From Nymphaea colorata (lineage: Eukaryota > Streptophyta > Magnoliopsida > Nymphaeales > Nymphaeaceae), in NCBI RefSeq assembly GCF_008831285.2, contig NC_045143.1, positions 6,457,503 to 6,521,502 of the forward strand: DNA of 64,000 nucleotides. The letters are read 5' to 3'. The notes under the pieces are model-generated. The model was given only the letters and a program-made list of their open reading frames with translations, had not been told where the DNA came from and made no database searches. Positions 44,776 to 56,050 of the stretch are shown piece by piece. The position numbers were made by a program, and so were the translations under genes. How positions within the stretch are numbered: the stretch's first letter is position 1; each line of letters opens with the position of its first letter.

Positions 44776-46010
44776 TTGAAGAAACTTATGAAACTTGAAA
44801 TACAATCAGATACTCTAGAAGCTCTACCTAAATGCATTGGGTTACTGACAACATTGTATCACATGAAATTAGAGTGTGTTAACCTCAGAGCACTACCTGA
44901 TTCTATTGGAGGATTAGAAAATTTTAAATCATTCAAAGTTAAATTCCACAATTTGAAAGCCCTACCAGGCACTACTGGAACATTACGAAGGATCTGTGAC
45001 TTGGAACTACAGTGCTTGAATTTAGAGACTCCCAGATTCCATCGGAGGACTGAAGGAGCTCAAATACTTCGAAGTGGAATCTATTAGTCTTAAATTTCTT
45101 CCCGACTCAATTCGGTCACTCAAAAGGGTTAGAAAAATAAGACTGGAGTGTTAGAATTAGAGGATTAGAAAGTGTTTCAACACTTGTAGTGCAATCTAAC
45201 AATCTTAAAGATCTGCCCACCTCTATTGGTTCCCTGAGAAAGATCCCATTCTTGAAACTGGAGTGTGTGAACCTTAAAGCTCAGCCTAATTCAATTGGAC
45301 AGCTCCAAAGCCTTGACACTTTAGTTGTCAGGTCTATAGTCTCAAAGCTCTACCTGATTGTATTGGGACATTGGAATGTCTTAAGAGATTAGTGATAAGA
45401 GTGCTTGAACTTGGAGCCACTGCCTGATTCAATTGAAGGACTAAGTAATCTTGCATCTCTCCGAGTTTACTGTGACAACTTCACAGCCATGCCTAATTGC
45501 CTGGGTAAATTGGGACATCTGAAGGACCTTTGAATTAAAAGCAAGAACCTGAAAGACTTACATGCATCAATGGGTTATTGGCGGGGATTGAGGAATTACC
45601 ATTAAGTGGTTGTGAGAATCTAGAAGTCCTACCAACCGTTGAAGAAATGGGCTTGGCTCATCTGTCATCTTTAAGGATTTTGGATATAAGAGATTGTATG
45701 GGGCTTGAATATCTTCCTTAGCTTCACTCTTCTCTACGCCAACTTAAGGCTTCTGGATGCAGAAATTTGAAAAGCATACAAGATGTTTCAGGCCTGAAAT
45801 CTTTGTTGCATTTGATCCTCGGTGGCTGTCAGTTGCTTGAGGATGTGCCTGGCCTAGAAAATATCTCAAATAATTTGGAAGCGCTAGAATTGCTTGCGGG
45901 GGCCCTGTGGTTTCATGGCAGGAGTATTCTTGCTACACAATACAGGTTAAAACAGAAGTGTCAGAACTGGGTAGTATTAGGGTAGATCTCAACTGCTGAT
46001 GAGGAATGAG
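44776..46010 (+). pseudogene. TNL-type leucine-rich-repeat resistance-gene remnant
   Basis: Repeats of the form L-x2-L-x2-L-x-L-x-C-x-N-L-x-x-LP-x-SIG-x-L recur at about 23-residue spacing, for example LECVNLRALPDSIGGL and LPTSIGSLRKIPFLKLECVNL. The distal part, with SSLRQLKASGCRNLKSIQDVSGLKSL and ILGGCQLLEDVPGLENIS broken across frames, is characteristic of C-terminal LRRs in TIR-NBS-LRR immune receptors. Frame changes (about 45040, 45340) and stops (about 45150, 45531, 45719) destroy the frame. No TIR or NB-ARC segment is present; upstream lies the LINE fragment. Pseudogene status is clear; the TNL sub-class is inferred. Confidence 0.8.
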
Positions 46011-46640
46011 AGGGCTGCAGAAGCGGTGCAATGTCGTGCTCACAGAAAAGTCAGACAAAGGTTTACTATCATCCTTCGAGATTATGCATGAGACGATAAT
46101 GAACATTAGAGTGGAACTGTACCAACGAAGGTTGAGGAGCATAATCAACGTCAGAACAAATTGGTTGTGAACCAGATGCCTCTTGAGTCTTTTTTGCATC
46201 ATCAGAGAAGCAAGGACTTCTCATTTCTGAAAAGTCACTTGATTGTTCATGGGTCATGTGCCTCTATTGAATATTAGATGAATGATGTTTGATTTTTTAA
46301 AAACTAGCTCTTTACACAGAGCAGATGAGACGGGGAGCTGTGGTCTTACGCTCTCCTATGCCGAAGTATGTGTCAGTAAGTACTCGATCCTATAATCTGC
46401 CAAAATCATATACTGGAAAACATTTATATGATCTCTGCCATTTATTCTGATAATAGGCCAGCAGTGACATTAAAGAAAGGTAGCATTACCTGGCAGTAAA
46501 ATGTATTCACCGTGTCGATCAACGCTTTTTTCTTGGACGCCATAAGATAACTGTCCTTTGAAAGGCCTTCTTCGTCGACCAACCTCGGCTTGTGACATAA
46601 ATTAGCAAGTGATAGCAATACCCAAGTCTAAGCCCTCACC
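46011..46640. other. flank of LRR remnant, nothing recognised
   Basis: Possibly decayed C-terminal sequence of the LRR gene to about 46250, then spacer. Confidence 0.4.
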
Positions 46641-46641
46641 T

Positions 46642-46756
<115 letters not shown>

Positions 46757-46822
46757 GGTCGGGAGACGAAATGAGTGCATGATTCTTTCTTGTTCCTGTG
46801 ATCAATGGTCACTGGTCATCAA

Positions 46823-47228
46823 CAGAATTGGATTCTAGATATACCTTTAATCATATTCATTTTTTTTTTGCATATTCACATATTTGAATACAAATAAAGA
46901 AAAGTCATATCCAAATCCAAATAATACGAAACCTGATTTTACAATCCAAATCTGATTTTTATATTCATATATAAATCTGAATTTTGAACTAATTTTTGTT
47001 AATTTTCAAAATATAATAGCATTATATACAAAATATTTGCCTAAAACTGAATTTGATCCAAATCTGAATCGATCGGATATTTATTTATATCTGAATCTGA
47101 TTGGATGTTATTTAATAAATCTGAATCTGATCTGATTCTTAATCGGATGTTAAATTTTTTTTCATATCCAACTTTTTGGATCAAACTGGTCGGATATCCA
47201 ATTCAAATTGGATATATTGACATCCCTA
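46823..47228. mobile_element. hAT-like miniature element, B family (B1)
   Basis: The right end tatattgacatcccta (to 47228) resembles the Ac-type hAT terminus TAGGGATG when complemented. The left end (cagaattg, 46823) is diverged. Flanks gtcatcaa (46815-46822) and ctcatcaa (47229-47236) match at 7 of 8 positions. The interior is non-coding and repeats words such as aaatctgaatc, cggatatttat, gatctgattcttaatcggat. Confidence 0.65.
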
Positions 47229-47338
47229 CTCATCAATGCCTCAGCCTCAAAGGGTTATAAAATTTTAATTTCACGTCATTGCGAAGGGATGATGTATATT
47301 GGTGTGTCCATACGCATGATATGATCACCAATGAAGCC

Positions 47339-47690
47339 TAGGCTGTTCATTCCGGCGACGCAGGGCCGCCAAATGGGCCACCAAACGGGCCGCCAAACAA
47401 GCCAAGTCCAGCTCGAGCCCAATAGAACAAACTCAAGTTCAAGCTCGATTCAACAATACAACAAGCTCAAAATTCGACTCCTTTAACTTGTTTATGTTAA
47501 ACATGTCTGTTTTCCTTTAAACTAGTTTAAATCATTTAGTTGCTACTCGTTTAATTATTATTTAATCATAATTCAATATTCATTATGTAGTCGAGCTAAG
47601 TCGAGTTTTCACAGCTCAAACTCGACTCGTTTAATACATTTGAACTCGAGCTTGACTCGTTTATAAATAAACTTAATTTATTTACTAACC
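47339..47690. mobile_element. A-family miniature element, partial (A2)
   Basis: Starts taggctgttcattcc, then carries A-family words (gctcgagccc, tcgagctaagtcgag, gaactcgagcttgactcg). A right terminus is not found. Confidence 0.45.
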
Positions 47691-47924
47691 AATAAAAAAT
47701 AAATCACCTCAATATTTTGCATAAGTAGGGAATATTTTCGTTATCTCTGAACAGTATATCAAATTTTACCTAAACATATTAAAATCTTGATCGTATGTAC
47801 CAATAACGAAACACGAATATCCTCATGCGTCAAAGAGGCAGGCGTCCATGGGAAACAACATCTTTGCTTGGGCAAAAGTTTTTCGGACGGAACTCGGATC
47901 AAACTCGAGTGATGTATCTGTTTC

Positions 47925-48470
<546 letters not shown>

Positions 48471-48479
48471 ATTCTGCAC

Positions 48480-48484
<5 letters not shown>

Positions 48485-48526
<42 letters not shown>
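48485..48526. repeat. (AT)n microsatellite
   Basis: Pure AT run of about 42 bp. Confidence 0.95.
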
Positions 48527-48529
<3 letters not shown>

Positions 48530-49455
48530 AGTTGGTAAGAAACTGACCACTTGGGTCAGAGACAAAAACCAAACTTATTAAATTAATTATTAAAATATTT
48601 TTTTGAAATCTAACCTTATAGATATGATTTTAAAAGTAAATTGATGAGAAACATATATTAATTAAGTTAGTTGTTTTCTTACGTAAATAATGTTTTTCTA
48701 ATAGTAAAAAAAATGAACGTTTCTAATAACATCAAAATTTTGGCAGTATAAAGATCGCTTTTTGTACAAAAATGACTTAGAGCATGATTTATATTAAATT
48801 AATGTTTATAAACACATTAGAAGATTTATATTTTTTAAAAATACTCTTTAACGTGAATTTAAGATGTCTAATTTTTATCCCTTAGCCAATTGGTCTGGTA
48901 CGCACCAATAACTCATATATATATATATATACCAGTCCATTAGGTGCTAATACGGTGAGCTTAAATCGTTATATACATTATTAAGATTGTTAGTTTCTTA
49001 GATACATTACGGTTTTGGTTTTATAGACGTCTATTATATTTTGCCAAAATTATTAAATTTAAATGAATAATAATAAAGTGAATGGCGATACCACGAAGGA
49101 AAATTTTGTCTTCGAAACAAAGTTTCTTCTTTTCCATGAGTTGGGTCTGACTTGATCCATTTATATTGAACCAGATGGGTGCAAAGTCCTTCCGGCCCTT
49201 ATTTTACGGGTCCCTTGGCAGTACAAAGTGGGTCGGTTGATGGTATCACAGCTTGGCCCAGTGCCCAGCCAACTTGGGTCCCTTTCCTTCGTTTGTTTGT
49301 GGGACATAAATTCTACTCCTTATGCCATCAAAAGAAAATTGATAGAATCGAAAGAATAAACAAACATCTTACTTTTGTCTGTTCATGAAAAAAAAAGTAG
49401 ATCTTCGCCTACAATTGTTGAATATGATTCATAGTCTCGAATGGTGTTTTAAATA
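48527..49455. other. intergenic, nothing recognised
   Basis: AT-rich; includes a short family D piece (ctaatacggtgagctt) near 48942. Confidence 0.45.
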
Positions 49456-49640
49456 GTGAGGTTTTCTTGGGTATAATACGGTGAGCTTTAAAAAAAAGGG
49501 GGAAATGCACAAAAAAATTGTAAATTAAAAAAAAAACTGAAAATATGAAAAAATAAAAATAAGAAAAAAATAAAAAATGAGACAAACATAAAAAAAAAAA
49601 AGTAGATTTACAACAAATAAGTATGGTCTTCCTAAAGTGT
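49456..49640. repeat. family D repeat copy 2
   Basis: Core gtgaggttttcttgggtataatacggtgagctt followed by about 150 bp of A-rich sequence, resembling 205-420. Confidence 0.45.
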
Positions 49641-49841
49641 TTCCAAAGAACTCGAGAAAAGATTATAAAACCACTCAAACAAGGATTTAGATTGAAAGGG
49701 CCAGCTCATAAGGAATTGAAATAAATTAGAGGACTTCGAGTATCTGCGCACAACGGAATTGGTTCTACCAGTTTGAGGGAATTAGAGGGCTTCGAGTATC
49801 CATTCCATTTTCTCTTTTTTAATTGAGGGAATGACTGCTCT

Positions 49842-50255
49842 TAGGACTGTACAGGAGCAGAGTTGAGCTCGAGCTCAGTCGGTCAGCTTGACTCAACTCA
49901 TGTATTTCTCGCCTGAGCTCAACTCGAGTTGTACAAGGTCACCTTGAGCTCGACTCGATAGACCGAGTCCTAAGTTTAGCTCGACTTGTTTAAGCTTGTT
50001 TACCAACTTTCCATTGGACATGATCTCTTTCCTTGGTTTTAAGTTTGGAAATTACACAAAGAAAAAAGGTAACCTAAATTAAATGAGCTTACTCGAGTTT
50101 AATTGAGTTGGGTTCATATAACTCGAACTCTACTCATTTATAACTGAGGTCAAGTTTTCAGCTAACCTTGAGATTGACTTGTTTACAAAAGAGTTGATTT
50201 CAAGTCAAGCTTAACGAAGCGAGTTCGAGTTGACTTGACTCATCGTACAACCCTA
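49842..50255. mobile_element. hAT-like miniature element, A family (A3)
   Basis: The ends taggactgtacagg and cgtacaaccctaa are imperfect inverted repeats. Flanks actgctct (49834-49841) and actgttct (50256-50263) match at 7 of 8. The interior consists of gagctcgagctcag, tgagctcaactcgagttg and similar words, with a divergent AT-rich middle. Confidence 0.7.
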
Positions 50256-50693
50256 ACTGTTCTGCGTTTATGTGAATTATAAGGAACAAATTAAACCCTC
50301 AATCGTAATCACCGTCCCAAAATAGTGCAAAGATGATTTAATTTTTGTTTGTTGTGTAAGTATTGACGTTGTTTGTAATGAACATACGTAAATATGAACG
50401 TTATGGAAATTGTGTGCAGATATTTCTCACTGTTTTTTTCTCCGATATATAGAAAGGTGTGTTTTCCATAGGATAATAACTTTTTTTTGAATCGTATAAA
50501 CTTCTTTGCTTCCTTTTCTGTCGCTCTTTCACGCATGAGATTCAAATGTTACTTTTTATTAATTTTCTATACAATAAAAAAAACAACGTGTAATTTTTGA
50601 AATGATTTTTTTTAAATAATATCTAATTTAAAAAAAATAATGAGGTGGGGAGATCGTGGCTCCTCCCGCCCCTGGCTCCACCCCAGCTTAGCC
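50256..50693. other. spacer, nothing recognised
   Basis: AT-rich spacer between two A-family elements. Confidence 0.5.
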
Positions 50694-51160
50694 TATTGTT
50701 GTACACGAGCTGAGTCGAGCTTGAGTTTGGCCAGCTTGACCTCGACTCGGCTCAAAAAACTCCAGCTCGAGCTCGGCTCGAATTTGAGTCGAGCACCTTA
50801 TAGCAAGGTCAAACTCGAACTTGACTCGTTTAACCTATTTAATTCATTTAAGAATTTACTAGTTTAACTTTAACTCGTGTAAGCATTAACTCATGTAACT
50901 CGTTTTTAACTCGTGTAAGTGTTTAATTCGTGTAATTTGTAAAAATTTGTTTTACCCCAAAATTTAAAACCAGTGAACCAAGTTTTGGCAATACTGTACA
51001 GTACCGGTTTACGAGTTGAGTATAAGCCGAATTCCTGAAACTCGAACTCGACTCGTTTATTGTGTCAAGTATCTTGAACTCGGGTCGTTTATAGACAAGT
51101 CAAGTTTTTTCATGCGAGTTCGAGTTGAACCCAAATTGGCTCGCTAGTTGTGCAGCCCTA
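50694..51160. mobile_element. hAT-like miniature element, A family (A4), perfect 8-bp duplication
   Basis: Flanked by perfect direct copies of gcttagcc (50686-50693 and 51161-51168). Left end tattgttgtacacgag, right end agttgtgcagcccta; the left TAGGG has decayed. The interior is A-family vocabulary (gctgagtcgagcttgag, cagctcgagctcggctcg, gaactcgactcg). This is the best-supported target duplication in the window. Confidence 0.8.
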
Positions 51161-51430
51161 GCTTAGCCTGTTATTCTACTACTTTATCATTTTTGAATTT
51201 GTCAAGCAAACATATATCCCTGTTTGTATGTAAGAGAAGCTTTGTTATAGCCATTTTGGGTTTACTGGACAAACTTATCGAGAGCAAGTTTGATTGCCTA
51301 TATAGTGCTCCCTTGTAAAGGCTTGCTTAATGTACATCTACACTTTGGATGAAGAGAGTCAGACCTCTTTCTTGGTGAACTTTTTTCGGGTGACATCAAG
51401 AATAAAAGGAAGACAGACTGTAAAAGAAGT

Positions 51431-51590
51431 TTTAGGAGCTATTTGGATGACATCCAAGCTGGGTTTTGTTTTTATGAAGGGCACAAAAACAGGTTTTTTT
51501 CCTTCTTTCCGGGAGTTTTTTGTCTTGTCATCCAAACACGGAAACAGGGTTCTAAAAACCAGGATTTTGATTACCAAGCTTTTATAAAAC
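51431..51590. mobile_element. possible Tourist-like MITE
   Basis: Left gagctatttggatgacatc and right gtcttgtcatccaaacacgg (complement ccgtgtttggatgacaagac) form imperfect inverted ends. No 3-bp duplication is confirmed. Confidence 0.35.
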
Positions 51591-51599
51591 TTGATTCTT

Positions 51600-52333
51600 A
51601 AATGCCCAGTTAGACCTTTTCACCGCATATTTTACTGTCAGTAAATTTCAATCAAAATGTATCATAAAGAATAAGAAAGTAAAATGCTTAGTTTCCAAAA
51701 AATTTAAATGTATGGAAGATCAAAATTGGTAGAATCATGAAGTTCGTGTCTCTGTATGCTTCCGTGTCCCTAGTGAACTCAATTAACCGGTGATGGCGGC
51801 AATTAAGTCACTGGTATAGACCTATAACAGTGAAAAAAGAAGATGACGAAGAGCCAATTCTACAGTAGCACATGGATCTAGACCCATCGGAAATTTGAGG
51901 GAATCCCAAGAGTTGACCGTCTATTTTTAAGAGGGTAGGAAAGGGATGGTCTCATTGATGAGACCCAATAGCCGCCAACTCCAGCAAGTTGCTGCTAGAA
52001 ACATGGCCCATGCATGGTGGAAGGGCCGTCGTATAATTTTTAAAATCTTTATGGGCGGCGAAGTTAAAAACAAATTTTATAGTAAAACTTTGATTTTTTC
52101 AAGAACTGAAGGGGCCATGGCTATTGCACTGTAGGGAAGGTATTGTGTGATTGGCGTGAGTCACGAACCACCGAAATTTTGCATTGTGATTGGACTTAGG
52201 TTCAAGTAAGTCGTGTCGCATATGGTGCCAACACCAAACTTGAGTCAGTGCCTTGCAATCACTCATTTATTTAAGCGAGAGATCGGTTAGCACCCCTCAG
52301 CCAAAATGTTCTAGCTCTACCATAGTCTTGCCG
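51600..52333. other. spacer, nothing recognised
   Basis: Short frames only, for example 51946-52134 plus, unrecognised. Confidence 0.45.
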
Positions 52334-52412
52334 CCCACTGCCCGCTATATTCGTTTGGGTGTTTAGGTGCAGCCCACTGCCTGCTATATTCGTTTGGGTG
52401 TTTGGGTGCAGG
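52334..52412. repeat. two-copy tandem duplication, 39-bp period
   Basis: cccactgcc-c/t-gctatattcg begins at 52334 and 52373, each followed by tttgggtgtttaggtgca/tttgggtgca. Confidence 0.85.
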
Positions 52413-52821
52413 ACGAATTTCCCCTGGTAAAAAGTTTCCACCCGTATGAACAACCCGCTCATGGTTTTGCTGCTTTTAGGCAAGTTGAGGCAAATTTTTA
52501 CTTGGAGGCAATGGGTCCCATTCAGGAAGAAATCTTCATGTGAAGGATTTTATATGTAGTTTTTCCTACATCCAAAAAATTCAAATTTCCCTGTATTGGA
52601 GTTTTCTACATCTTTGCCTGCAGGCAGCTTTGGAAAGGAATCATGTGATCTTGGCGTCCATTTCATATCTGAAAATGCTTGATAAAAATTTTCTCTCACA
52701 ACTTTTGCCACCCTTTGGTTACTTTCCGGGTGTATTAAAGGGTGAAATTTTACCCACTTCAGTATATCCTGAAATCTTAAAACAAAGTGGATCTTGTTTA
52801 TCTAAAGAGAATTGCAAATAG
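52405..52821 (+). pseudogene. unrecognised coding-like segments
   Basis: Two plus-strand segments read like ordinary protein: about 52412-52537 (VKSFHPYEQPAHGFAAFRQ then VEANFYLEAMGPIQEEIFM) and about 52622-52821 (AALERNHVILASISYLKML, then LLPPFGYFPGVLKGEILPTS). The second follows a good acceptor, ttgcctgcag. The phases do not join cleanly with a visible donor, so this may be two exons of a decayed gene. I do not recognise the family. Confidence 0.3.
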
Positions 52822-53220
52822 GCCGAGGATGTCCTTGGATTTTCAGGCATGAAATTGTACTACAAGTTCAGATTTTAACTCTTTCACAGTCTTGATCTTA
52901 ACCAACATAAGAACTGACCATTTGTTTATATGGTAATCCTGATTATTCCCTCTATAGCGAGGGGACATAGCAAGCTGGACTTTTATTTTTTTAATGGCGG
53001 AGGACCCTCCAAGTTGTAGAGTACTTGGAACTGGTCATCTTCTAAGAGATAAACCCTAGGCGAGCCTCAATTACCATGTTTTGTGACGACAATATCATGG
53101 GAAAGCTTACCAATAGAGTGGCATAGTACAAGTGTCTAAGTGTCTAAGCTGTTGGCAGTGATACTTTAGACTTCAGAGAATTCATTCCAAACCGGAGAGA
53201 TCAGGTTTCCTTGGCAACCT

Positions 53221-53621
53221 TAAGGGGCTGTTTGGTAACAGCGACACACTGTTACTGCCCCATGAATCTGCCCAAAAAATAGGGCAGGTTAGGGCCATAC
53301 AATGAGTCTAGTCAGCTTGAGTTCGACTCGAATTCGCTCGGTTAACTTGACTTGAGCTCAAATTTTTTGTAAACATGTCGAGCTCGAGCTTATCGACTCA
53401 GTTAAACTCGCATAAGTTCATTTCATCTAAATTATTTCTGTTTTATAATTTCTAGGTGAATGAAAGAGATTCAATCAAATGGGGAGTTGGTCAATGAGTC
53501 AAGCTCGAGTTCGACTTGGCTCGTATGCATCACTAAGACAGTTACACGGGACACTCTTAATTTTTGGAGCAGATTCATTAGACAATAATAGTGTTTCACT
53601 ATTACCAAACAGGGCTTAAGC
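53221..53621. mobile_element. Tourist-like foldback MITE interrupted by an A-family element
   Basis: Left end ggggctgtttggtaaca and right end ttaccaaacagggc are inverted repeats bounded by TAA trinucleotides (53221-53223 and about 53617-53619), as expected for PIF/Harbinger Tourist elements. Homology continues inward for about 70 bp: catgaatctgcccaaaaaat on the left pairs with attaatttttggagcagattcat on the right (with mismatches). The element is split in the middle by the A-family element at 53290-53535. Confidence 0.7.
53290..53535. mobile_element. A-family miniature element (A5), nested
   Basis: Starts tagggccatacaatgag and ends cgtatgcatcacta, with cagcttgagttcgactcg, tcgagctcgagcttatcg and similar words between. 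The flanking octamers gggcaggt and agacagtt match at only 5 of 8. Removing it restores the two arms of the surrounding foldback. Confidence 0.6.
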
Positions 53622-55600
53622 ACTCACGAGCAACAGTAAAGACAAAAATTTGTAACTAGTGGGTGCTAATATAAGATACTTTAGATTATGTGATAAACCA
53701 AATTTATATGGTGGAATTATGTGAAGGGCACAAACATGGCACCAGACATTCTCAAAATGGGTACTATAGTGTCGGGTGAATTAGATATATTGGCATTCTT
53801 ATTTGTACTCAATTCACCTTCCATGTAATAAACTAAATTATGTGGAAGAACCAATATGTAAATAAAAAAAATTTTATGAGTTTGTGTGGGCAACTGGCCA
53901 CACAAGCCCAATATACACTTGTAACAACTAAATGAATGAATAAGATTGTTTATGATCCTTTAAATATTATATTCACCAAATATAAGAATAGCTAGTAAGC
54001 TCTTGAAATCTTTAAATTTCTCCAAAATGTTCATGGGCGCCACATTTCCTTTGTATCTGAAAATGCCAACTTTCTAGTAGCTAATGCATAAAATCCACAT
54101 CAGAAATCCAGACGATCACACATAATTAGATAAGCTAACTCTCTCAACTAACTGGATTTAAATTTAATTGAGCAAGAGGTTATCTGTCCGCCTAAATGAG
54201 AACCAAAGTCTTAGGGTCCAGAACTGTGTTGGTACCAACTTTTTTAATGGGATAACCATATACTTCAACTTGCATGGAGAATCCAAACTCCCACGGCCCC
54301 AAGCATCCCGCTCTCAGAATTGGGAACGTGCTGCATAACGTGCCCTGAGCCCACCCGTTTGAGCTATACCCCTTGGGGCAAATGGATTTTGGTAGATTAT
54401 ATCCTACCAAATCTACACCAACCATCCCGATCAAACACTCATGAATGTGGAAGATAAGGTAATTCTTGCTCTTGTTTGTTAGTGGTTGGACCCCGGTCAG
54501 ATCCAAAATTCGCGACCGATAAATACCTAACCTATCGGATTGTTTTTTCCTTAATCATATTCATTTTTAACGTTCGGAAACCGATTCGATTCTCCCAAAC
54601 ATCATTTTCAGGACAAGGAAATCGTTCAAATTTGAAAAGTTTTCAAATGTTCCCGGGATATATGTTCCAATGATGCATATGCAAACAAAAAGCATTGGAA
54701 GCACAGGCCTGCTTACTGGATCCACTCTCAAACGGGATTCCAGTAGGACCACTAATCATAATGTGTTTCTGTCTTACCTGGTGCCTGCCATGACAGAACA
54801 AGGACACAACAAGAGTGAGACAAATGAGATAGCAACAAACACGCACAAGGAAAAGCATTTGACTGTAAAAGAAAGGCAAACTCAAATTTGAATATACATT
54901 AAAAGCTTTTGTTCTCTCTCTAGCCCAGTTGAGTTATGTTGCCACAGATCTGCCAGTATTTGGTCAATGGCTTTGTATATCATTTAATTATTGAGAACAT
55001 GCACATGAATCATGTTATATATCACGGCACGATCACCACTTAATTACCATATGAAATCTCATAGAAGATGCAGGTTTGGTGCCATTTAAGCTGCATTATT
55101 TTTTGGGATTGAGTCTTTTAAGAGTCCGGAAGTATGTCGCTGACTCCGTGGATTTGCTTTTAATAATATGACATCCACTAAATGTGATTGGATCAACAGT
55201 TTAAAGAAAGCTTATTAATGAGACGTGTCCATGATTGGTGTCCTCAAAGCAATGTGAAAAGGCTACCAACTTTGGATTCTCTAACAGATAAAGCATATAA
55301 TATGTTTGTGGATATAAAATATGAGGAATTGGCGCTTATTTTTTGGGCTCGAGTAGTTTATTCATGGGCAGAGACAGCCAAGAGGCACGAGAATTCCTGA
55401 AGTTGTCTCGTGGACGACCTGAATGCATGCATGCACTGAATTCAATGCCCGAAACTATAGTCAATAGTTTATTGATATCTTTTCTGATGCCCGTGTACGG
55501 ATGAATATTGGATCTGATCTTGGATACTTAATCCAGGTCCCGTCTACTCTGATTTGGGTGTGAGCTTTTTCTTATATGTCAAACCAGGATCGACCCATGT
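53622..55600. other. intergenic, nothing recognised
   Basis: Frames at 54192-54506 (minus, 104 codons) and 55188-55400 (plus, 70 codons) have normal residue composition but no recognised domain. Confidence 0.4.
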
Positions 55601-55601
55601 T

Positions 55602-56050
55602 TAGGGCCTGAACAGGGTGGGGTTGGAAGGCAACGAGTCGAACTACTCGAGCTCGACTCGTGAACGAGTTCGTGACGAGTCATTTGCTTAATAAGTCGAA
55701 CTTGAGTTCATGAGTCGACTCGTCCAAATAATCGAGTTGACTCCAAGCTCAACACGTAACTGTCGAGTTAAGCTCGAGCCTTAATCGAGTTTGTCGAGCC
55801 TTAATTGAGTCGAGCTCGAGCTCAACACATAACGATGAATATCAATTCTATTCAAACGAGTTTGTCGAGCCTTACTCGAGTTGAGCTCGAACTCAACACG
55901 TAACGATGAATATCAATTCTATTCAAACGAGTTTATCGAGCCTTAATCAAGTTGAGCTCGAACTCAACACGTAACTGTTGAGTCAAGCTCGAGGTTGCAT
56001 TAGTCGAGCCAAGCTCGAGCTGACTGAACTCGGGCTCACGTTCACCCCTA
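55602..56050. mobile_element. A-family miniature element (A6) with internal tandem repeats
   Basis: Left end tagggcctgaacagggtgg and right end gctcacgttcacccctag are imperfect inverted repeats. Flanks cccatgtt and gccatggc match at 5 of 8. The interior has two copies of a 71-bp unit (aacgatgaatatcaattct at 55831 and 55902) joined by gagttgagctcgaactcaac words. The same unit occurs in reverse orientation at 58215-58310. Confidence 0.6.
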
